From positions 1-64,000 of the forward strand of contig CASFRX010000013.1 in assembly GCA_949297075.1 (NCBI GenBank): a stretch of 64,000 nucleotides of DNA. The letters run 5' to 3'. This DNA comes from an uncultured Oscillospiraceae bacterium. GTDB lineage: Bacteria > Bacillota > Clostridia > Oscillospirales > Acutalibacteraceae. Under the pieces are notes generated by a model. It did no database searches and was not told the DNA's origin. It saw only the letters and a list, made by a program, of their open reading frames with translations. Shown here piece after piece: positions 57,798-64,000 of the stretch. Each line of letters begins with the position of its first letter. The first letter of the stretch is position 1. A program made the translations under genes and the position numbers.

Positions 57798-59537
57798 ATG
57801 AAGGCAGTACTAAAATACTTAAAATATGCCGCCGGATATGTCGCACTCAGCCTCGCTTTTTTGGTTGTTCAGGCTCTTTCGGAGCTTTGGCTGCCGAACC
57901 TGATGAGCGACATGGTTGACACCGGCATAGTTGCTTTAAACGGTCAGGACGGACAAATGCAGTACATTTTGTTAAAAGGCGTTCAAATGCTCGGCGTTGC
58001 CCTGCTCTGCGTTGCTGCAGCAATAGGCGTCAGCTTTTTTTCCACCAAAACCTCAGCTATTATTTCCAAAAAAATGAGACATGATGTTTTTACTCGTGTG
58101 AGCGAATTTTCAAGCACGGAGTTTGACAAATTTTCCACTGCATCCCTTATCACACGAACAACAAATGACATTCAGCAGATTCAACAAATGCTCAGCATGG
58201 GCACAAGAATGTTGTTTTTTGCGCCTATAATGGGAGTAGGCAGTGTTGTAATGGCTTTGAAAAAAAGTTCATCAATGAGCTGGATTTTAGCCGTGGCAGT
58301 AGGTGTTCTGCTTGTACTCATTGTAGTAGGTTTTTCCGTTGCAATGCCTAAAATTAAGATACTGCAAAAGCTTATTGACAGAATCAACTTAGTCAGCCGT
58401 GAAAACCTTTCCGGCATGATGGTTATACGAGCCTTCAGCAACGAAGAGCATGAAGAAAAGCGTTTTGAAAGCATAAACAACGATTTGAGAAAAACTAACC
58501 GATTTGTTATGCGCACCATGTCGGTAATACAGCCGCTTATGACAATAATCATGAACTTTACAACTATAGCTGTTGTTTGGTTCGGTGCTAAGGCAATCAA
58601 CGCAGGCGCTTTGGAAATCGGAGATATGATGGCATATATTCAGTATGCAATGCATGTCATTATGTCTTTCCTGTTCATTTCCATGATATTTATCAATATT
58701 CCCCGTGCCTTAATTTCGGTTAACCGTGTAGGTGATATTCTCACTACCAAACCCTCTATCACCAACAAAGAAAATGCCGTTGATTTAGTTAACCCCCAGG
58801 GAGAAATTGAATTTAAGAATGTATTTTTCCGTTACCACAACGCCGATGATTATGTTCTTGCAGATATCAGCTTTAAGGCTATTCCGGGACAGACAACAGC
58901 TTTTATAGGTTCAACAGGTTCGGGAAAATCTACTTTAATTAATCTTATACCGAGATTTTACGATATTACATCAGGTTCAATAACATATGACGGAATTGAT
59001 ATCCGTGACTTAACTATCGAATCGCTCAGAGACAGTATCGGCTTTGTGCCGCAAAAAGGCTTGTTGTTTTCAGGCACTATTGAAAGCAACATCAAAACCG
59101 GAAAAGCCGATGCCGACACCGAATTGATGAGCAAAGCTCTAAGCACCGCACAAGCACAGTTTGTCGCAGATATGCCCGATGGTATAAACTCGGAAATTGC
59201 TCAGAGCGGCTCTAATGTGAGCGGCGGTCAGCGCCAGCGCCTTGCAATCGCAAGGGCACTTGTCAAGCAGCCCCCTGTTTATATTTTTGATGACAGCTTT
59301 TCCGCTCTCGACCTAAAGACAGACGCCGCACTGCGTAAAGCGCTGAAAAGCTATACTGAAAGCGCAACGATGCTTATAGTTGCTCAGCGTGTAAGCACCA
59401 TAATGCATGCAGAACAAATAATAGTTTTAGACGAAGGCAAAATTGTCGGAAAAGGAACACACAAGGAGCTTTTGAAAACCTGCAAAGAATACCGAGAGAT
59501 TGCAGAATCACAACTTGCAAAGGAGGAGTTGGAATGA
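57798..59537 (+). CDS. Heterodimeric ABC exporter, subunit with degenerate ATP site
   Basis: A 579-residue half-transporter: six-helix membrane domain (about 1-310) and ATPase domain. Walker A GSTGSGKST and signature VSGGQRQR are canonical, but the residue after Walker B is Asp (YIFDDSFSALD) where hydrolysing sites have Glu. That asymmetry is typical of TM287/288, BmrCD and LmrCD type exporters, and this is the TM287-like half. The start at 57798 follows GGAGG; an in-frame ATG 48 bases upstream has no SD. Candidate promoter TTGCTG/TAAAAT at 57741-57770. Overlaps its partner by four bases. Confidence 0.93.
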   Translation: MKAVLKYLKYAAGYVALSLAFLVVQALSELWLPNLMSDMVDTGIVALNGQDGQMQYILLKGVQMLGVALLCVAAAIGVSFFSTKTSAIISKKMRHDVFTRVSEFSSTEFDKFSTASLITRTTNDIQQIQQMLSMGTRMLFFAPIMGVGSVVMALKKSSSMSWILAVAVGVLLVLIVVGFSVAMPKIKILQKLIDRINLVSRENLSGMMVIRAFSNEEHEEKRFESINNDLRKTNRFVMRTMSVIQPLMTIIMNFTTIAVVWFGAKAINAGALEIGDMMAYIQYAMHVIMSFLFISMIFINIPRALISVNRVGDILTTKPSITNKENAVDLVNPQGEIEFKNVFFRYHNADDYVLADISFKAIPGQTTAFIGSTGSGKSTLINLIPRFYDITSGSITYDGIDIRDLTIESLRDSIGFVPQKGLLFSGTIESNIKTGKADADTELMSKALSTAQAQFVADMPDGINSEIAQSGSNVSGGQRQRLAIARALVKQPPVYIFDDSFSALDLKTDAALRKALKSYTESATMLIVAQRVSTIMHAEQIIVLDEGKIVGKGTHKELLKTCKEYREIAESQLAKEELE

Positions 59538-61396
59538 ATAAACACAGCATGAAACCGACTCCGCCTCATGGTGGACCCGGCCATAAATCCGAACCCGGTG
59601 GGAGACCGGTTGAAAAAGCCAAAGATTTCAAGGGTTCAATTAAGAAACTGCTTAGTTACATCAACCCTTTTAAAGGCAGACTTATCATCATTGTAATTCT
59701 TGCGGCGGCATCTTCACTTTTCAGCGTTGTCGGCCCGAAAATTCTTGCTCAAGCAACGAACCAAGTGCAAATAGGTGCCGAAAAGCTACTGACAGGTACA
59801 GGCTCAATCGACATGTCAAAAATCGGTAAGATTTTATTATTTCTGTTAGCAATATATTTTATAAGCGCTCTTTTCGGATACTTGCAGTCATTTATCATGT
59901 CCGGTGTTACAACAAAATTAGCCTATAACTTAAGAAACAATATAATGCAAAAAATCAATCGCATACCCTTAGGCTACTTCCACGGACAAAGTCAAGGCGA
60001 TGTTCTCTCCCGTATCACCAACGATGTTGATACCTTGGAGCAGGCTCTTACACAAAGCATAACTCAGGTTGCAACATCGGTTACGACAATTATCGGTGTT
60101 CTCGCCATTATGCTTATTACAAGCCCCCTTATGACCCTGATTATCGTTATCACCGTTCCCCTCTCCATGATAATTGTAAGGAATGTTGTTAAGCTTTCTC
60201 AGCCGCATTTCCGCAAACAGCAGAAATTTTTAGGCGCAGTCAACGGCCACATAGAAGAAATGTACGGCGGTCACCTTGTATTAAAGGCGTTTAACGGCGA
60301 GAAAAAAGCCATTGAAGAATTTGACGAGCTAAATGAACAGCTTGCCGATAATGCAAGAAAAGCCGAATTTCTATCCGGCCTAATGATGCCTCTTATGGGC
60401 TTTATCGGCAATTTAGGATATGTTGTTGTCTGCATTTCGGGTGCAATTATGGCATCAAAAGGCACGCTTCTTATTGGCGATATCCAGGCATTTATTCAGT
60501 ATGTACGCACCTTTAATCAGCCTATCAATCAGCTTGCCAATATCTCTACTCAGATGCAGAAAATGGCCGCTGCTGCTGAGCGTGTTTTTGAGTTCTTGGA
60601 TATTCCCGAAGAAAATGATTCTAATGCAACGCTAAAGGTTAAAGATGTTGATATTAAAGGCAATATTGAATTTGAAAATGTTCACTTCGGCTACGAGGAA
60701 ACAGGCAAAATCGTTATCAACAACTTCTCCGCAAAGGTTAAAAGCGGACAAAAAATTGCCATTGTCGGTCCGACAGGAGCAGGCAAAACAACCATGGTCA
60801 AACTGCTCATGCGCTTCCACGAGATTACAGACGGAAGAATACTCATTGACGGACACGATTTAACAGATTTTGACAGGCACGATTTGAGAAGTGAATTTGG
60901 CATGGTTTTACAAGATACATGGCTCTACAACGGCACGATTATGGATAATATCCGCTACGGCAAGCTTGATTCCACCGACGAAGAGGTAATTAAAGCCGCC
61001 AAAACCGCTCAAGTTGACCATTTTGTTCGCACACTGCCCGACAGTTATCAAATGCTGATAAACGAAGAAACCACTAACATTTCTCAAGGTCAAAAACAGC
61101 TTTTGACCATTGCGAGAGCTATTCTTGCCGACCCGAAAATTCTGATACTCGATGAGGCTACAAGCTCAGTTGACACAAGAACGGAAGTTTTGATTCAAAA
61201 GGCAATGGATAACCTGATGGAAGGCAGAACAAGCTTTATCATCGCTCACCGCCTTTCCACCATCAAAAACGCCGACCTGATACTCTGCATGAACAACGGC
61301 GATATTGTGGAACAAGGCACACACGAGGAACTTATGGCAATAGACGGTTTTTATGCAAACATCTATAACAGCCAATTTGAAAAAACGAATAGCTAA
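59534..61396 (+). CDS. Heterodimeric ABC exporter, subunit with canonical ATP site
   Basis: A 620-residue half-transporter with a Pro/Gly/His-rich N-terminal extension (about 40 residues), six membrane helices, and an ATPase domain with Walker A GPTGAGKTT, signature ISQGQKQ and Walker B plus catalytic Glu ILILDEATS. It is the TM288-like partner of the upstream gene, coupled by a four-base overlap. Exported substrates (drug, lipid or peptide) cannot be told from sequence. Confidence 0.93.
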   Translation: MNKHSMKPTPPHGGPGHKSEPGGRPVEKAKDFKGSIKKLLSYINPFKGRLIIIVILAAASSLFSVVGPKILAQATNQVQIGAEKLLTGTGSIDMSKIGKILLFLLAIYFISALFGYLQSFIMSGVTTKLAYNLRNNIMQKINRIPLGYFHGQSQGDVLSRITNDVDTLEQALTQSITQVATSVTTIIGVLAIMLITSPLMTLIIVITVPLSMIIVRNVVKLSQPHFRKQQKFLGAVNGHIEEMYGGHLVLKAFNGEKKAIEEFDELNEQLADNARKAEFLSGLMMPLMGFIGNLGYVVVCISGAIMASKGTLLIGDIQAFIQYVRTFNQPINQLANISTQMQKMAAAAERVFEFLDIPEENDSNATLKVKDVDIKGNIEFENVHFGYEETGKIVINNFSAKVKSGQKIAIVGPTGAGKTTMVKLLMRFHEITDGRILIDGHDLTDFDRHDLRSEFGMVLQDTWLYNGTIMDNIRYGKLDSTDEEVIKAAKTAQVDHFVRTLPDSYQMLINEETTNISQGQKQLLTIARAILADPKILILDEATSSVDTRTEVLIQKAMDNLMEGRTSFIIAHRLSTIKNADLILCMNNGDIVEQGTHEELMAIDGFYANIYNSQFEKTNS

Positions 61397-61400
61397 TTTA

Positions 61401-61435
61401 AAACGAGGCAGAACCTTTTTGGTTCTGCCTCGTTT
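61401..61435. terminator. Terminator after ABC exporter
   Basis: A perfect 15-bp stem (61401-61415 with 61421-61435) around five T. It serves the exporter and possibly the convergent fucosidase gene. Confidence 0.85.
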
Positions 61436-61467
61436 AGCTATTTTTCGCCACTATTTAATTACACATT

Positions 61468-62871
61468 TTAATACACACTAAATTCTTTTATAGTTGCAAA
61501 ATTTCGCATTTTTTCAACAACGAGCTTAATTTTTCTCGTGCGCATAAATACTTTCAATTCGCAAATCTTTTTGCGGCCTATTATTGTGCCTTCATAAAGC
61601 TTTTTCCACTTACCCTCTAACTCGCAGTAAATAGTAAACTCCTCAATCTGCTGACCTGTTTCTATGTTTTCGCAAAGAACTATGCGGTCAACATCATAGT
61701 CATCGCCCATATCAAGAATAAGTTCAGCATTTTTTACACCGTAACCCGAATGCCAAAAACCTGTTTTATCGGGCAAGGCTCTTGTTGCAGAATGTAAATC
61801 ATCGAGCTGAACTGAAGCCGTCATAGTTGAATCAAGCGCCATATTATCTTCAAAATGAAGCTTCAAAACTGCTCCGAAAGTCACAAGAGTTTCAACATCT
61901 CTTTCATCAAGCTTACCGTCAGGTCTTGGAGAAATGCCAAGCAAAAGGCCGGCATTTGAGCCTACTGAACCGAGATATGTTTTTTCGATTTTTGAAAGAG
62001 GCTTTACACTTAAATCCTCAGCTTTTTTATAAAACCAACCGTCACGCAAAGGAAGGGAAACCTCCGCAGGATAGAAGATAAAATCGTCCGCCTTTTTAAT
62101 TTTTCTACGGCTGCCCAAATCAGGCTCGGAAAAATTGACTTTAACCTTTGGGTTTGTATATTCACAGGTTTCATTATCAAAAAGCCTGTAATACGAGGGC
62201 AAAACGCTCCATTCGCTTTCACGGCAAACCCCTTTATTATTGCCGCACCAGCGTATATCGGGGCCGCAGTTTGTTATGACTGCATTGGGCTGAAGCTCAC
62301 GGACGAGCTTAAAATAAGCCTCCCAATCGTACGCCTGACTTTTTCCGTTTTTTCCATGCCCTGTTGCACCGTCAAACCATACGGCATAAATATCACCGTA
62401 GTTTGTCAAAAGTTCTCTTAGCAAGCCAAGAAAAAAATTATTGTATTCATCACCGCTGCCAAAGGTTGCTTCATGGAAATCAAGAGGAGAAATTGCTATG
62501 CCGAATTTCAATCCCTCTTCTCTACAGCAGCGGCTGACAGCCTCAACAACATCTCCCTCGCCGTCCTGCCATTTGCTGGATTTCATGGAATAATCCGTAT
62601 AAACCGTTGGCCAAAGGCAAAAGCCGTCATGATGCTTAACATTTAGAATAAGCCCTTTCATGCCGCAATTTCGGGCAACTCTTACCCACTGCTGAGGAGA
62701 AAACGAAGTCGGATTAAAAAGGTCAGGTTCTTCAAAGCCTGTACCCTCTTCTCTTCCCGTGAATGTGTTGAGCCCGAAATTTATAAGACCTGCAAATTCA
62801 ACATTCATCCATTCAAGCTGACGCTTATCCGGCACAGCCTTATTGGCCTTTTTCAAAAAATCTTTAGCCAT
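61468..62871 (-). CDS. Alpha-L-fucosidase, glycoside hydrolase family 29
   Basis: A 467-residue retaining fucosidase, cytoplasmic (no signal peptide). The catalytic barrel (about 15-330) has LNVKHHDGFCLWP and the nucleophile Asp167 in AVWFDGATG. The last 120 residues look like an F5/8-type (discoidin) carbohydrate-binding domain (IYCELEGKWKKLYEG, KIKLVVEK). It releases fucose from host or plant glycans. It is separate from any transporter here; the class II aldolase near 40 kb could act on the resulting deoxysugar phosphate, which is inferred. Confidence 0.92.
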   Translation of the reverse strand: MAKDFLKKANKAVPDKRQLEWMNVEFAGLINFGLNTFTGREEGTGFEEPDLFNPTSFSPQQWVRVARNCGMKGLILNVKHHDGFCLWPTVYTDYSMKSSKWQDGEGDVVEAVSRCCREEGLKFGIAISPLDFHEATFGSGDEYNNFFLGLLRELLTNYGDIYAVWFDGATGHGKNGKSQAYDWEAYFKLVRELQPNAVITNCGPDIRWCGNNKGVCRESEWSVLPSYYRLFDNETCEYTNPKVKVNFSEPDLGSRRKIKKADDFIFYPAEVSLPLRDGWFYKKAEDLSVKPLSKIEKTYLGSVGSNAGLLLGISPRPDGKLDERDVETLVTFGAVLKLHFEDNMALDSTMTASVQLDDLHSATRALPDKTGFWHSGYGVKNAELILDMGDDYDVDRIVLCENIETGQQIEEFTIYCELEGKWKKLYEGTIIGRKKICELKVFMRTRKIKLVVEKMRNFATIKEFSVY

Positions 62872-62921
62872 AAGTTACCTTTCAATAAAGACTGCCACAT
62901 ATACATGCAGCAGTCCTTAAA

Positions 62922-64000
62922 TTAAACATAGTCTTTTAAAACATTTGCATTAACCAAAGTTGGATTGAACTCAAAAGCGGCTACATCGCCAACGGCGCAA
63001 TCAATCCCCGTAACATCAAGCACCAAATCGGTAAGACCTACTTTACCGATAACAGGTGCTTTTTTGCCGTTTAAAACACAGCTTAACATCTGATTATCGC
63101 CAAAGTGCTTAACCTTGCGAAGCAGTGAATTAACCTTATCTCCGTTTGTAAAAGCAATCTCGGTTTTGCTCAGGCCGTAGCCATCGCAAACCCCAAGAGG
63201 CACAACAGCCGCTTTTGTTTCACTTGTGGTTTTATAGGCTTCACCGTAGCAGACAAAATGACCTGCAGGCAGATTTTTAATAGAGATTATTTCGCACTCC
63301 ATAAAGCCGACTTTTTCAAGTCCTACAGTATTTGGCACTGCGATTCTGCCGAGCAAAGCTGAGCCCAAACGCACTGCATCAAAATGATATTCGGGATATT
63401 TTACAGCGGCGGCCGAGGAACAAATATGCTTTTTAAGTCCTAAGCAACCTGCGGCTTCAATAGCCGAAACCATAGTATTGTAGCGGTTTATCTGCAATTT
63501 TACGGACTCTGAGCTTGAGGAAAACGCATTGTAAAAATGAGAATAAACGCCTTCAAAGTGAACGCTCGTACACTTTTTGTAAGCTTCAATAATATCGGCT
63601 TCCTCGCCGGGCATAAAACCGAAACGCGCAAAGCCCGTATCAAGCATAATATGTGCTGTTGCAGCTAACTGCATGGCATCTGCGGCATCGTTGAGCAATT
63701 TTGCAGTTGCCAAGCTATCAACAGTTACGATAAGCTTATTTTCTATCGCTGTTTTAGCTGATTTCTCATCAAAAACAGGACTAAGAAGCAAAATTGATGC
63801 GGTTATGCCGCTGCTACGCAATTCAACAGCTTCATCAAGCCTTGAAACTGCAAGAGTTTCGACACCGTTTTCACAGAGAAGCTTTGCCAAGGGCACAAGA
63901 CCCAAACCGTAGCCGTTACCTTTTACAACACCGATAATCTCTGCCGTAGGGCAATGACGGCGCATTTTATTCAAATTTGAAGCTATAAGCTCTTTTTGAA
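62922..64000 (-). CDS. Alanine racemase-like PLP protein (partial, cut by window end)
   Basis: Fold-type III PLP enzyme related to alanine racemase. The reading frame is open through the window edge, so the N-terminus is missing. The cofactor Lys is in GVVKGNGYGLG. The usual GYADGY segment, whose Tyr is the second catalytic base in alanine racemase, reads GVCDGYG, and the usual MD motif near the C-terminus reads GKVGLTDLVLDV. These changes suggest a paralogue with altered chemistry or substrate rather than a housekeeping Alr. Confidence 0.75.
   Translation of the reverse strand, partial: QKELIASNLNKMRRHCPTAEIIGVVKGNGYGLGLVPLAKLLCENGVETLAVSRLDEAVELRSSGITASILLLSPVFDEKSAKTAIENKLIVTVDSLATAKLLNDAADAMQLAATAHIMLDTGFARFGFMPGEEADIIEAYKKCTSVHFEGVYSHFYNAFSSSSESVKLQINRYNTMVSAIEAAGCLGLKKHICSSAAAVKYPEYHFDAVRLGSALLGRIAVPNTVGLEKVGFMECEIISIKNLPAGHFVCYGEAYKTTSETKAAVVPLGVCDGYGLSKTEIAFTNGDKVNSLLRKVKHFGDNQMLSCVLNGKKAPVIGKVGLTDLVLDVTGIDCAVGDVAAFEFNPTLVNANVLKDYV

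Overview
The window looks like chromosome from a low-to-mid GC, Gram-positive, anaerobic Clostridia, probably Oscillospirales/Ruminococcaceae-like. The evidence is a spo0A gene and a SpoIIM-like protein (sporulation lineage), a class III anaerobic ribonucleotide reductase, a cysteine T-box, LPXTG/sortase surface genes, strong AGGAGG ribosome binding sites, and gut-type glycoside hydrolases (GH2 beta-galactosidase, GH29 fucosidase). I cannot name the species from sequence alone.

Layout. 1-2103: nrdR, then an autoregulated TetR/methyltransferase pair. 2137-4710: a compact 2.55-kb mobile element bounded by a 24-bp direct repeat. It holds an HUH rolling-circle replication initiator, a 75-aa protein, a minimal tyrosine recombinase, a GC-rich structured non-coding block and a run of hairpins. 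It sits in a palindromic site about 100 bp upstream of a host Xer-like recombinase (4827-5816). I think this is the most unusual part of the window. 5805-9586: membrane proteins, yajC, tgt, queA. 9681-12513: asd-dapA-dapB (lysine/diaminopimelate). 12567-17912: a P-loop ATPase, then trxB, nrdD (fused to a C-terminal redoxin) and nrdG, with good NrdR boxes in front of nrdD and nrdG. 18115-19584: a DtxR-type regulator, a small membrane protein and a Cu/Zn-SOD-like protein. 19630-24844: a decayed surface/pilus locus (two broken sortases, one broken LPVTG adhesin) plus a nucleoside-hydrolase remnant. 25048-33060: tRNA-Leu, a HAD phosphatase, lacZ, and a spermidine/putrescine ABC operon with a PotC-PotD fusion. 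33450-38595: a secreted alpha/beta-hydrolase-like protein with Cys at the nucleophile position, tRNA-Ser, spo0A, trmO and a membrane M28 peptidase. 38685-40675: aldose epimerase and class II aldolase. 40864-46799: SOS-regulated recA-recX-rimO-pgsA, then a cysteine T-box with cysE-cysS. 46875-57523: one long leftward array metF-metH-hisZ-hisG-hisD-hisC-hisB-hisH-hisA-hisF-hisIE. 57798-61396: a heterodimeric ABC exporter. 61468-64000: an alpha-L-fucosidase and a divergent alanine-racemase-like gene cut by the window end.

The genes form coherent modules. NrdR (first gene) probably controls nrdG and nrdD, and trxB next to nrdD can supply electrons to the redoxin fused to NrdD. The lysine, histidine, methionine and cysteine pathways are clustered. 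The pilus locus is the only chromosomal region with several disabling lesions, while neighbouring housekeeping genes are intact.
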